Below, one piece after another: positions 24,362 to 37,700 of a DNA stretch of 64,000 bases. The stretch lies in assembly GCA_020638155.1 (NCBI GenBank), contig JACKJB010000001.1:1240001-1304000 (forward strand), in the 5' to 3' direction. The DNA is from Rhodospirillales bacterium. Lineage in GTDB: Bacteria > Pseudomonadota > Alphaproteobacteria > Micavibrionales > Micavibrionaceae. Numbering within the stretch: position 1 is the first letter of the stretch; each line of letters opens with the position of its first letter. The notes under the pieces were generated by a model. The model had not been told where the DNA came from. It saw nothing but the letters and a program-made list of their open reading frames with translations, and did no database searches. The translations under genes and the position numbers were made by a program.

Positions 24362-26494
24362 ATGCAAGCTTCCGCAGAAAAAACAGCGCCGCAAACGACC
24401 GGACGGCCTTTTATCCTCGACCCGGTCTTCCGGCGGGTGACGGACCTGCCCGGTGTCGGGCCGCGCAATGCCAAATTATTCGAGAAAATCTGCAGCGGGG
24501 ACAAGGTCCTGGATGTGCTCTGGCACAAGCCAATCGAAATCGTTGACCGGCGCTTTACTTCTGATGTCGCGCAGGCCCCGGCGGGACGGATTGCGACCCT
24601 GACCGTCACGATTGACGAACACAAGGCGCCGCCGCGCCGGAACCTGCCTTACCGGGTCAAGTGCCACGATGCGACGGGGCATATGGATCTTGTGTTTTTC
24701 CACGCCCATAAAGACTGGCTAGCCAAGCAGCTCCCGATCGGCAGCACCGTCATCGTCAGCGGCAAGATCGATTATTATCAGGGCAATCCGCAAATGGCCC
24801 ACCCGGACGCGATCGGCAGCGAGGAAGACCGCAGCGCCATCGAGACGGTCGAGCCTGTCTATCCGTTGACGCAGGGGCTGACCAACAAAGTCGTACGCAA
24901 AGCGGTTCAGGGGGCTTTGGATCTCGTCCCCACCCTGCCGGAATGGCAGAATGACGCCTTTAAGAAACAGAATAGCTGGCCGGACTGGGACGCGGCCGTC
25001 CGGACGCTGCATAACCCGCCGGGGGCGAACGGGCTGGAGCTGACCCACCCGGCACGGATGCGGCTTGCCTATGATGAGCTGCTGGCCGGGCAACTGGCGC
25101 TGGCGATGGTCCGGCATCACCAGAAACGCAAGCAGGGCCGCGCTTACCAGACCGGCGGAGCATTGCGGGAAACCCTGCTCGGCGCCCTGCCCTTTGCCCT
25201 GACCAGGGCACAGCAACGCGCGATAGGTGAAATCGACAAGGATATGCAGGAGCCGATCCGCATGTTACGGCTGCTGCAGGGCGATGTCGGGGCCGGGAAA
25301 ACAGTCGTGGCCGCACTGGCGATGCTCAACGCGATTGCCAGCGGGTGCCAGGCCGCCATCATGGCGCCAACGGAAATCCTCGCCCGCCAGCATGCCGAGA
25401 GCTTAAAGCCGTGGCTGGAAGCCTGCGGGATCCGCTTTGTGATCCTGACCGGGCGGGACAAGGGCAAGGCACGGGAAACGCTGCTTTCGCAAATTCGCAA
25501 TGGCGCGGCGCAGATCGTTATCGGCACACATGCCCTGTTTCAGGAAGGCGTGGAATTTGCCGATCTCGGCGTGGCGGTGATTGACGAGCAGCACCGCTTC
25601 GGGGTGCACCAGCGCCTGATGCTGGCCGCCAAGGGCTCTAAGGAAAAGGGGGGCGTTGACGTGCTGGTGATGACGGCAACCCCTATCCCGCGTACGCTCA
25701 CCTTAACCGCTTACGGCGATATGGATGTCAGCAAGCTGGATGAAAAGCCGCCGGGACGCAAACCGGTCGATACCCGCCTGATCGCCAAGGATCACCTGGG
25801 GCAGATGATCGACGGGATCGCGCGGCAAATCCAGACGGGCGCGCGGGCCTACTGGGTCTGCCCGCTGGTCGAGGAATCCGAAGTGCTGGACCTTGCCGCC
25901 GCAGAGGAGCGCTACGAAGTGCTGGAAGCCCGTTTCGGTGAACGGGTCGGGCTGGTTCACGGCAAGATGAAGCCTGCCGATAAAGACGCGGTAATGGAGA
26001 AATTCGCCGCCGGTGACATTGATATCCTCGTCGCCACAACGGTGATCGAGGTCGGCGTCAACGTGCCCGAAGCCACGATCATGGTCATCGAACACGCCGA
26101 GCGTTTCGGCCTGTCGCAGCTTCACCAGCTGCGCGGCCGGGTCGGGCGCGGGGCGGATAAATCCTATTGCTTCCTGATGTACGGTAATCTGACCAAAACC
26201 GCGAAAGAGCGCCTGTCGATCATGCGCGATACCGAAGACGGGTTTAAGATCGCCGAGAAGGACCTGGAACTGCGCGGGGCCGGGGAAATCCTTGGGACGC
26301 GCCAAAGCGGGATGCCGGTATTCCGGCTGGCAGAACTGCCCGCCCACGCCGATTTACTGGCCGCCGCGCGGGATGACGCCCGTCTGATCATGGACAAAGA
26401 CCCGGATCTGAAAGGCCCGCGCGGGGACTCTCTGCGCATCCTGCTCTATTTGTTCGAACGCGACCAGGCGATCCAGTATTTACGCTCCGGATAA
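24362..26494 (+). CDS. recG: ATP-dependent DNA helicase RecG
   Basis: Remodels stalled replication forks and branched recombination intermediates. The 710 residues show the N-terminal wedge/OB domain (DLPGVGPRNAKLFEKI near 27-42), Walker A GDVGAGKTVV, DEQH-type box VIDEQHRFGVHQ, motif TATPIPRTLTLT, and motifs V and VI in TTVIEVGVNVPEA and QLRGRVGRG. The frame extends ten codons upstream to a TTG at 24332, but the ATG used here fits the family better. It shares the superfamily 2 core with mfd, encoded nearby on the other strand. Confidence 0.97.
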   Translation: MQASAEKTAPQTTGRPFILDPVFRRVTDLPGVGPRNAKLFEKICSGDKVLDVLWHKPIEIVDRRFTSDVAQAPAGRIATLTVTIDEHKAPPRRNLPYRVKCHDATGHMDLVFFHAHKDWLAKQLPIGSTVIVSGKIDYYQGNPQMAHPDAIGSEEDRSAIETVEPVYPLTQGLTNKVVRKAVQGALDLVPTLPEWQNDAFKKQNSWPDWDAAVRTLHNPPGANGLELTHPARMRLAYDELLAGQLALAMVRHHQKRKQGRAYQTGGALRETLLGALPFALTRAQQRAIGEIDKDMQEPIRMLRLLQGDVGAGKTVVAALAMLNAIASGCQAAIMAPTEILARQHAESLKPWLEACGIRFVILTGRDKGKARETLLSQIRNGAAQIVIGTHALFQEGVEFADLGVAVIDEQHRFGVHQRLMLAAKGSKEKGGVDVLVMTATPIPRTLTLTAYGDMDVSKLDEKPPGRKPVDTRLIAKDHLGQMIDGIARQIQTGARAYWVCPLVEESEVLDLAAAEERYEVLEARFGERVGLVHGKMKPADKDAVMEKFAAGDIDILVATTVIEVGVNVPEATIMVIEHAERFGLSQLHQLRGRVGRGADKSYCFLMYGNLTKTAKERLSIMRDTEDGFKIAEKDLELRGAGEILGTRQSGMPVFRLAELPAHADLLAAARDDARLIMDKDPDLKGPRGDSLRILLYLFERDQAIQYLRSG

Positions 26495-26572
26495 TTAACC
26501 ATAATTATTTGATTTTTGAGTGTTTTTTAAGTATTCTTATGTACTCTTTAGAAAAGCGCGGGAGTAGAGATA

Positions 26573-27733
26573 ATGGCTGGTTATCGTACTGGCAATACAG
26601 GAGAAAACCCCGGCGATAAACCGCCGCCACCGAATCGCAGTCTGTCATTCCGCGACCTGATGGCACTGATTTACGGCGGTAACGTCGATGATTGCGGATT
26701 CCCGCTTCCCTACCAACAGGGAAACGGTTCCGAATGGCTTGAAAAATTTATGAAAGCCAAAGACTGTGCTGTTCCCACAGGACCGAAAGATGTGCTGACA
26801 ACCGGTGCACCGATCCCCGGTATTTCGATCTCTCACAACTCAGTTATGGCAAATTTTACCGAAGGAAACTCACAGGAAATCTATAAACAGAACCTGATCC
26901 TTGCGCTCGGGATGGCTGTCTGCGCGATGGGCAATAAACAGATGCGCGAGCAAGGCGTTGAAATCGTAGCCAACTCGCCAACGGAAGCCATTTTCCTGAC
27001 CATTGCCGCAAGTTACCTCGGGCTGCCCCTTAAAAATCCGAATCCGCAAATCGTCGAAAAGCTTGAAGAATACAGGCAGCAAATCGGCGCGGATGATATC
27101 TGGGAAGAATTCGCGCAAATCATGCGTGATACCCCAAAGACAACCCCTATCTTGCCTGACGGCACAGAGTTCGATGATATCGGCAAAGATAATGACACCG
27201 CCCCTGACGAGAATGACAACCGGGAGCAAAAAGCACCGAAGCAAGAAACACTGCACGACATTCCCCCCTCCCCTTTATCGGAAGCAGAACGCAAAGCCAT
27301 AGAACAGCTCATAGAAACACAAAATAAAACCGATAGGGTCCTGCATGACATACACCGGACTCTTGAGGGAACCGTTTCTGAAGCCCCGGTCTCGCCTGAA
27401 ACAGCCAATAAAGACGATGCAATCAATCCCGATACAGAAGACGACAAATCCCTGCATTGCGTCTTTAACCGGGAAATTTCAGGGGATGCCGCGCCGTTCC
27501 TGAAAGCGGAAGGCATTGATGAGCAAACATACCGCAAAGTTTCCGAGGCCATTATCAAGGAACAGAATGCCAAAAAAGGAACGCTGGATAAGCTGCGCCG
27601 CGATTTCAACCTGACCGGCAGCCAGATGCGCGGGATCGTCAAGGCGATGGACGAAGAAGGCCTGACGGTCTGCAAGCCGGGCAAGCCCCGCACCGTCAAT
27701 TATGATGCCGAAGGCCAGCCGAAAGCGCCTTAA
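26573..27733 (+). CDS. Unknown protein with FtsK-gamma-like C-terminal domain
   Basis: A 386-residue soluble protein. Residues about 105-165 (LILALGMAVCAMGNKQMREQ, then VEIVANSPTEA and AASYLGLPL) look to me like an LPD7-type domain, found in large mobile-element proteins; this is tentative. Residues about 180-300 are acidic, polar and probably disordered. Residues 323-377 look like a winged helix of the FtsK gamma type: VSEAIIKEQN, LDKLRRDFNLTGSQMRGIV, MDEEGLTV, GKPRTV. That fold reads DNA sequence in FtsK. GGGAG lies upstream of the ATG. It ends two bases before the convergent DUF502 gene. No motor domain is present. Confidence 0.65.
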   Translation: MAGYRTGNTGENPGDKPPPPNRSLSFRDLMALIYGGNVDDCGFPLPYQQGNGSEWLEKFMKAKDCAVPTGPKDVLTTGAPIPGISISHNSVMANFTEGNSQEIYKQNLILALGMAVCAMGNKQMREQGVEIVANSPTEAIFLTIAASYLGLPLKNPNPQIVEKLEEYRQQIGADDIWEEFAQIMRDTPKTTPILPDGTEFDDIGKDNDTAPDENDNREQKAPKQETLHDIPPSPLSEAERKAIEQLIETQNKTDRVLHDIHRTLEGTVSEAPVSPETANKDDAINPDTEDDKSLHCVFNREISGDAAPFLKAEGIDEQTYRKVSEAIIKEQNAKKGTLDKLRRDFNLTGSQMRGIVKAMDEEGLTVCKPGKPRTVNYDAEGQPKAP

Positions 27734-27735
27734 TT

Positions 27736-28530
27736 TCAGGACTTTGATTTAGGTTTCTTTTTCGCTGCCGCTTTTTTGGCAGGGGTTTTCTTAGCCGACG
27801 CCTTAGCAGGAGCTTTTTCGACCGCCTTTTCTTTTGCCGTCCGGTCCGGCGGCACGATAATCCCGGCAGACACAATCAGCTTCGCGGCTTCTTCAACGGT
27901 CATATCCAAAAAGAACAGCTCTTCACGTGGGACAAACAGCAGGTAGCCCGATGTCGGGTTTGGTGTGGTCGGCACGAATACGCTCATCGTTTCCTTGGCG
28001 GTCGTGCGCTGGACTTCACCTTCGCTGCGTCCCGTCACGAACCCCAGAGACCAAACCCCTTTTCGCGGGTACTCCAGCATCACCACGTCACGAAAGGCGT
28101 GTGACTGGCTGGCCATAATGGTTTCAAAGATCTGCTTGATCGCTTTATATATCGTGTTGATGACCGGCATGCGGTGCACGACATATTCCGACATCTGGTA
28201 TAGCAGCCGCCCGAGGAAGTTCCGGGCAAACCAGCCGATCATGATAAAGAACAGAATCACGAGGATCAGCGAAATCAGCGCCTTAACTAACTCCAGCCCC
28301 GGTAACGAGACCGGTAGATAGTTAAACGGGTTGTAATGCGCAGGGATCAACGCCGTCACGCGGGCATCGATGAAGCGCAGGAACGTCCATGTCAGGAAGA
28401 TTGTCAGGCCGATCGGGGCCGTCACCAGAATCCCGGCCAGGAAATAAGCGCGCAGCCGGGCAAACATATTCGGCTGCAGCCCGTCCATATTCTCGTCAAG
28501 AACGCTTTTTGGCTTATTGCTTTCGCTCAT
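27736..28530 (-). CDS. DUF502 family membrane protein with Lys/Ala-rich tail
   Basis: A 264-residue inner-membrane protein. Two hydrophobic segments are clear: LRAYFLAGILVTAPIGLTIF (about 25-50) and LVKALISLILVILFFIMIGW (about 80-105). VHRMPVINTIYKAIKQI and YPRKGVWSLGFVTG, both typical of DUF502, follow. The last 40 residues are Lys, Ala and Pro in histone-H1-like repeats (KAPAKASAKKTPAKKAAAKK), which would lie in the cytoplasm and could bind nucleic acid or acidic lipid. Function of the family is unknown. The frame can start up to 16 codons earlier. DUF502 near recG is common in alphaproteobacteria. Confidence 0.88.
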   Translation of the reverse strand: MSESNKPKSVLDENMDGLQPNMFARLRAYFLAGILVTAPIGLTIFLTWTFLRFIDARVTALIPAHYNPFNYLPVSLPGLELVKALISLILVILFFIMIGWFARNFLGRLLYQMSEYVVHRMPVINTIYKAIKQIFETIMASQSHAFRDVVMLEYPRKGVWSLGFVTGRSEGEVQRTTAKETMSVFVPTTPNPTSGYLLFVPREELFFLDMTVEEAAKLIVSAGIIVPPDRTAKEKAVEKAPAKASAKKTPAKKAAAKKKPKSKS

Positions 28531-28672
28531 GCACAAAGACATACATGGATTCCGCGAAAATGGCCAGCGGCTTTTCATACGCGAAAAAAGCCTTGATCGA
28601 ATAGTTATGTTTATATAGACATAAGTTTAACAATAAAAATAATGCAACAGCATATCTTTCGGGGAGAAAATC

Positions 28673-32116
<3,444 letters not shown>

Positions 32117-32118
32117 AG

Positions 32119-32141
32119 CCCCTCTCCTTTCAGGGAGAGGG
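32119..32141. repeat. Dispersed repeat family C, copy 2
   Basis: CCCCTCTCC and GGGAGAGGG pair across a short loop. It lies in the 47-base gap between the convergent stops of the two DUF4175 halves. Confidence 0.78.
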
Positions 32142-32163
32142 AAAAAATCTGCGATAAGAGAAA

Positions 32164-33297
32164 CTACCGTGCCGGGACTGTAATTTTCGGCAGGCCGTAA
32201 GCCGGGAGCGGTCTGGCTTCGGGATCTTCCGACTTTCCGGGAAGGATGCGAATGCCGGTGACTTCGGCACCGTATTCATCGGTTAGGGTGTATTTATATG
32301 CTTTATTCGCGCCGTTTTGCTGCTCTTCTGCGGGCGTGATCGAAATAACCGGCGGCTTGTCCGGAGTCACAGTAACGGTCCAGCTTACATCACGGTTCCC
32401 GCGGCGATGGACGGTCACCTCAGAGGTACTTGCCAGTTCGAACTGGCATCGTGTCGCGTGATCCTGCTCAATGACCTGGCAAGACTGGTCAACGGGAGAT
32501 ATCCCCCCTTTAACGCTGACGCTTGTGCCTTGCTCATGGACGCGCAGGGTCAAGATACTGCCTTCGGGCACGGTCACTCCCTGTTGCCGGTAACGGTCAT
32601 CGACCCCCTGCTTGCGGCTGGACAGGGCGATTGGTTCCTGCTCCGTATAATCGGGCGGCGTAACCCAGGCATCGATTTTGGCCTGCCGCGGCATATAAGG
32701 CATTTCCCAGTCAAAAGCGGCGGCCACGCGCTCCACCTCCTGCCCTTGAGAGAAAGCCGCGGCAAAGGCCAGCCCGGTTGCGAGCACAGCGGCGTAACGC
32801 AAACGGTAACGGTCACGCCCCGGCAATGTCGGCTGCGGCCCTCCGGCTTTAAATTCGCCGACCATCCGTTCAATGCGGCGGCGCTGCAGGTCCCATGTCA
32901 GCTTGTCATCGGCAGAGGCATCGGGATCATTCGGAATATCGTCATAAGAAGCCGCAGGTGTGCGGCCCGGAATACCCGCATTACGGTCTAAACGGGCCAG
33001 CGCTTCGTCACGGGACAGCGGTTTAACTTTACGCACCGACGCCAGCGCCGTTGCCAGCGCGACCGCGAACAGGGAAACCCCGGTCATTTTTACCGATGGC
33101 GAGACATGCTGCCACAGCCCGGCCCATGAAGCGGTCAGAAACGCCGCGCTGAGCGCCCCGACAGTCGGCACGGTCCGATCCACGGCGCGCTCGGCAAAGC
33201 CCGCCCAGCGGGCCCTGCGCACCGCACGTCTAAACTGCCGCGCAAATTTACTGCGCGCCGGATCCTGTGCCGGTTTTTTCTGCTGTTGCGAAGACAA
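32164..33297 (-). CDS. N-terminal half of a DUF4175/TIGR02302 protein, membrane-anchored
   Basis: A 377-residue protein starting at a TTG. A basic N-terminus precedes two hydrophobic segments (VGALSAAFLTASWAGLWQHV, about 47-66, and VKMTGVSLFAVALATALASV, about 69-88); a third is at about 170 (YAAVLATGLAFAAAFSQG). The rest should be periplasmic: IDAWVTPPDYT at about 210 and DKPPVISITPAEEQQNG with LTDEYGAEVTGIRI near the end are typical of the first half of TIGR02302. It stops just where the family would continue into the segment now encoded on the other strand, so it looks like half of a split gene. GGAACAGGG lies in the ribosome binding region. Confidence 0.8.
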   Translation of the reverse strand: MSSQQQKKPAQDPARSKFARQFRRAVRRARWAGFAERAVDRTVPTVGALSAAFLTASWAGLWQHVSPSVKMTGVSLFAVALATALASVRKVKPLSRDEALARLDRNAGIPGRTPAASYDDIPNDPDASADDKLTWDLQRRRIERMVGEFKAGGPQPTLPGRDRYRLRYAAVLATGLAFAAAFSQGQEVERVAAAFDWEMPYMPRQAKIDAWVTPPDYTEQEPIALSSRKQGVDDRYRQQGVTVPEGSILTLRVHEQGTSVSVKGGISPVDQSCQVIEQDHATRCQFELASTSEVTVHRRGNRDVSWTVTVTPDKPPVISITPAEEQQNGANKAYKYTLTDEYGAEVTGIRILPGKSEDPEARPLPAYGLPKITVPAR

Positions 33298-33373
33298 TAC
33301 CCTGTTCCCTGCTCTCGCTTTTATGCTTTGATATTATGCATAAAGGTTCAGGAACAAACTGTCAATTTGAAGT

Positions 33374-34516
33374 TTAATGGACTTTGGCCGCGGCCGGAAC
33401 GGCGACCCGGTCATTCAAAGCACCCATCGCGCTCTCATCCTCGCCCGTGACGACGATATTTTTGATATCATCACCGAAAATCCCGTAGATCAAAGGCTGG
33501 CGGCAATTTTCAAGTAAGGCCACATCATAGATTTCCTTGACCGAACCGGTAATGCTCATCGCCGTTTCGACGGTCATCGTGTCCATATTGACCATTTCCA
33601 GCGCGCATTTGGGCTGCTGGCCGCGCTCTTCAAATTCCTTATCCAGCGGCAAGCCCTGGAAGTCCTTATCACGCGGCGCGGAACAGCAAATAAACGCATA
33701 GTTCTTATAAAAATGCAGTCCCCTTAGGAAACCGGGCAGCCAGAGCGCCCGTTCGACTTTGCCCGTCCGCAAATCCGCTTTGCACAGATAGCCTTTGCCC
33801 GCCTCAAGGAACCACAGCTCGCCGTTATACAGTCTTGGCGTATGCGGCATACACAGGCCCGAAGCCACGATGTCATTGGTGCGCATATCCATCAGGACGC
33901 CGCCGCTGTCCCGGTCTTCGCGCCACTGTCCCGCAATATTGCACTGGGAGACCATCGACACATAGGCCAGCTCGCCCTCTTCAAGGCACAGCCCGTTCAG
34001 GTGGCAGCGATCCTGGAACACGATCCCGTCAATAAAAGGGGGACGCCAGTATGGCGTAAAACTGCCCTTTTCATCATCGCCGATCCGGGCGACGCAGTTA
34101 TAGCCTGTGACCACGCCGTACATATGCCCGTCCCCGGCTTTGATAATTTCGTGCACATCGACCCCGCCGGTGACATAGGCCGTGCGCGGCAGGTACATCC
34201 GGTCCCACTGGCCGTGCCAGACTTCACCCGGCGGGACGCCGTTTTCCAGCTTCCAGATATTATGATGGGTTGAAATCCAGATATTGCGGTCGTCTTCGAC
34301 GTGCAGCGCCATGCAGCGCTGGAAATTGCGCTCGGCCACCGTTGCGCCGGTCTGTCCCGGCCCGACGACAATCAGCTTGCCACCTTCATACGTCGTCAGC
34401 GCCACGCTCATATTTTCCTGCGCGAGGTAAGGAATAAACGTATCATTGATATGAAGGTCAAAACGGCCGACAATTTCGGCCTCGTTATCCGGCGTGTCGC
34501 CGACGCGTCTAATCAT
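33374..34516 (-). CDS. TIGR03032 (DUF4915) family protein
   Basis: A 380-residue soluble protein of the TIGR03032 group, whose function is unknown. Recurrent beta-strand motifs suggest a propeller: NIWISTHHNIWKLENG, VTGGVDVHEIIKAGDGHMY, HLNGLCLEEGELAYVSMVS, GLCMPHTPRLYNGELWFLEA and FLRGLHFYKNYAFICCSA. No signal peptide is visible. It lies 76 bases downstream of the end of the DUF4175 N-terminal half's start region on the same strand but is transcribed before it, so the two could form one unit. Relatives are sometimes annotated in peptide-modification or glycan clusters; nothing here supports either. Confidence 0.83.
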   Translation of the reverse strand: MIRRVGDTPDNEAEIVGRFDLHINDTFIPYLAQENMSVALTTYEGGKLIVVGPGQTGATVAERNFQRCMALHVEDDRNIWISTHHNIWKLENGVPPGEVWHGQWDRMYLPRTAYVTGGVDVHEIIKAGDGHMYGVVTGYNCVARIGDDEKGSFTPYWRPPFIDGIVFQDRCHLNGLCLEEGELAYVSMVSQCNIAGQWREDRDSGGVLMDMRTNDIVASGLCMPHTPRLYNGELWFLEAGKGYLCKADLRTGKVERALWLPGFLRGLHFYKNYAFICCSAPRDKDFQGLPLDKEFEERGQQPKCALEMVNMDTMTVETAMSITGSVKEIYDVALLENCRQPLIYGIFGDDIKNIVVTGEDESAMGALNDRVAVPAAAKVH

Positions 34517-34599
34517 ATCCGGTCCCCGCTTACAATCTTAAAAATTCTCATCGCCTATAGCCTACTTGATGTTCACGGATTCGTATAGAGTATATCTTC

Positions 34600-34737
34600 G
34601 TCATTCCCGCGGCCTCGCCGCAGCGTAGCGCAGGCAGGCTCATCAGCGGGAATCCAGAAAAGGCGGCGAACATAGTTCGCCGACACTATGGTTCCCCGTC
34701 GTTTAAACAAAATCAAAGATTTTGTCACGGGGATGAC
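34600..34737 (-). repeat. Dispersed repeat family A, copy 4 (inverted)
   Basis: About 138 bp from GTCATTCCCGC to CGGGGATGAC, the reverse orientation of copies 1-3. The inner hairpins are GGCGAACATAGTTCGCC and ACAAAATC/GATTTTGT. It lies 20 bases downstream of the first fibre gene's stop. Confidence 0.86.
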
Positions 34738-34757
34738 GGTAACGAAGACTTTGAACC

Positions 34758-37700
34758 CTACTCTGCGGTCTTCTCTTCCACCATGGCTTTGAGAAGGAGG
34801 ATTTGTTCTTCCAGCGCCTTGATGCGCTCTTCCTGCGTTTTGATGAGGTCGTTTTGTTCCTCGATCGCCTCGGCCATCGGCGCGATCAGGCCGACATAGT
34901 TCAGCGAGAGCATCCCCGCCTTGTCTTCCTGGACCAGGTGCGGGTAATCGGTCTGGACGTCCTGCGCGATAAAGCCGTATTCCAGCGGTCCTTCGGGGTT
35001 GTCTTTCATCTTGAACGATACGCCTTTGAGCCTGATGACTTTTTCCAACTGCCCCTCCGGTAAATCGTTAATCTCGGTCTTCAACCGCAAATCCGACACA
35101 TCGGCCAGTACGCCGGTATAATTAATATCCCCGACAACATCGAGTTCGACATCGGGCGTGGTGTCTCCTACACTGAGCTTACCGCCATAAATAATGAAGG
35201 AATCATTGGCAGTAATATTAACACCGCTATTGGCGTTGGCCGTATTGCCATCAAAGAAAAATGCCACGGTACGGTCCCCGGTGATTTTCGGGTCGGTCGC
35301 CTGGGCTGCCGTCTGCAAACCAAAAGCCATAGAGCCGTCACCGGCCCCGTCCCCGCCCGTTCCTGACCCGGCAGTCGCTTCCTTGCCCATGGCAAGACTG
35401 TGCAGCCCACTCGCGATGGTTTTCACACCAAGCGCCGTACTATACTGCCCGCCCGCGGTCAGGCGCGAACCAATCGCGACCCCCCAGGCACCGCTGGCTG
35501 TGGCCTGGTATCCCATAGCGGTACTTCCCCAGCCGCTGGCAGTACTTCTTTCTCCCATCGCGACGGAGAAATTGTTACTCGCTGTATTTTTATAGCCGAT
35601 CGCCACAGTATTATCATCCGTGGCATCACTGCTGTACCCAATGGAAACGCTATACAGTCCACTAGCCACGCCATCCCGTCCCAAAGCAATACTGCTCCAA
35701 CCACTGGCGGCACTGTAATACCCCATCGCAATACTTCTGCTGCCGCTGGCCGTCGCATTGTCGCCCACAGCAAAACTTTGGGTACCGTTTGCCGTTGTAT
35801 AAAAACCGAGAGCCACGCTGTTAGTGCCACTGGCGGTGTTTTGATATCCCATCGCAACACTGCCACCCCCACTGGCCGTTACGTAATGCCCCATTGCAAA
35901 GCTGTAGTATCCGCTGCTGGTGTTTTGAACTCCCATCGCGACACTACCCCATTTAGTTGTCGTGTTGTATCCCCCCATCGCGACACTATAATTACCACCC
36001 GCCTGGGTATTGATCCCCCAGGCAAAACTGTTTGTTCCCGTATTGCCATCCTGCCAGGCATCGTTCGCACTGGAAATTGTTCCACCCCGGAACGCCGCCT
36101 TGTCCGGATAGAAGAACATCCGTGTGCCGTTATCATCCATCACGGCAGGAAGGGCCTGCCCGCTTTTGATGATGTGGGTACTCTGGTAACTGATATGGCT
36201 CGTATTGTCCGTCCACAGACCGGAACCGCCGCCGAGCGTGTTAAATGCCGTCCAGGTCGAGCAGTCATCGGAATATTGCAGACCCGTCCCGTTCACATAC
36301 CGGAGACAGCCCTGCGATCCGGATGCCCCGGCATCGTCGATCATGAAGTGACCACCAACCAACGCCATGACGTTGTTGGTACTGATGTCGGCATCGGTCT
36401 GATCCCCCATAAAGATGCCGAGAGAACTATCCCCCGTCACCCGCGGATCGTTGCCCGCGCCGGAAGCGCCAAGGCCGATCGCCATGGAGTAATCACCAAA
36501 ACCGCTACCGGCTGTACCGTTCCCGGCAATGACCTCACGGCCAAGAGCGATACTAAATTGTCCGCTCGCCACCGCTTCACGCCCCATTGCGACACTCTCG
36601 CCGCCGCTGGCGACAGACTGCTGCCCCATTGCAACACTGCTCTGACCGCTGGCAGTTGAACCGCCACCAACACCGAAAGAATAGGCCCCGCTGGCGATTG
36701 AGTCCCCAGCACCAAGGCTATATTGTCCGCTCGCAGTACCAAAGCCGAGTGCAACAGCGCCTTTTGCAGAAGAACTGGCTCCATACCCCATGGCAATACT
36801 ACCGTAACTACTGGCGGTGGAACGGTACCCCATAGCAACACTGCCCAAATTACCACTAGCCAAAGCGGAATACCCCATCGCAACGCTTTCAGAGCCGCTG
36901 GCCGTATTGTAAATTCCTATCGCAAAACTGTAATCTCCGCTGGCGGTGGTGCCGTACCCCATCGCGACGCTGGAGTTGCCGCTGGCAGTGTTGTCATACC
37001 CCATCGCGACACTGCTTTGAGCATTAGCTTCTACATTCGCGCCCCATGCCAGGCTGTTTGTACCAATGTTAGCATCTTCCCAGGCATCATTTGTAGAGCC
37101 TACGTGGCCACCGCGAAACGCTCCTTTATCCGGGTAGAAAAACATCCGGGTACCGTAATCATCTAATACCGCCGGAAGCGCCTGACCGGGGTTAATGATG
37201 TGTGCACTTTGGTAACTGATGTAACTCGTATTATCCGTCCACAGGCCGCTACCCCCGCCAATCGCGTTAAACGCCGTCCAGGTCGAGCAGTCATCGGAAT
37301 ATTGCAGCCCCGTCCCGTTCACATAGCGGAGACAGCCTTGAGAACCCGCCGCGCCGTTATCGTCAATCATAAAATCACCACCAACCAGTGCCATCCGGTT
37401 GTTGGCGGTGATGTTGGCGTCGGCTTGGTAGCCCATAAAAATGCCAAAGGAATTGTCCCCCGTTACCCGCGGATAGTTTCCCGGCCCAGAATTACCCAAA
37501 CCAATAGCCATAGAATAAATTCCCTCTGATTTAGCCCTATGGCCAAGTACAATACTACCAACATTACTGGCCGTAGATGCAAGGCCTATCGCAATACTGT
37601 CATCAGCACTAGCTGTACTTCCATAACCTAATGCAACACTACCTTGACCACTGGCCGTTATCGATCGCCCCAATGCGACACTATATGCGCCGCTTGCCGT

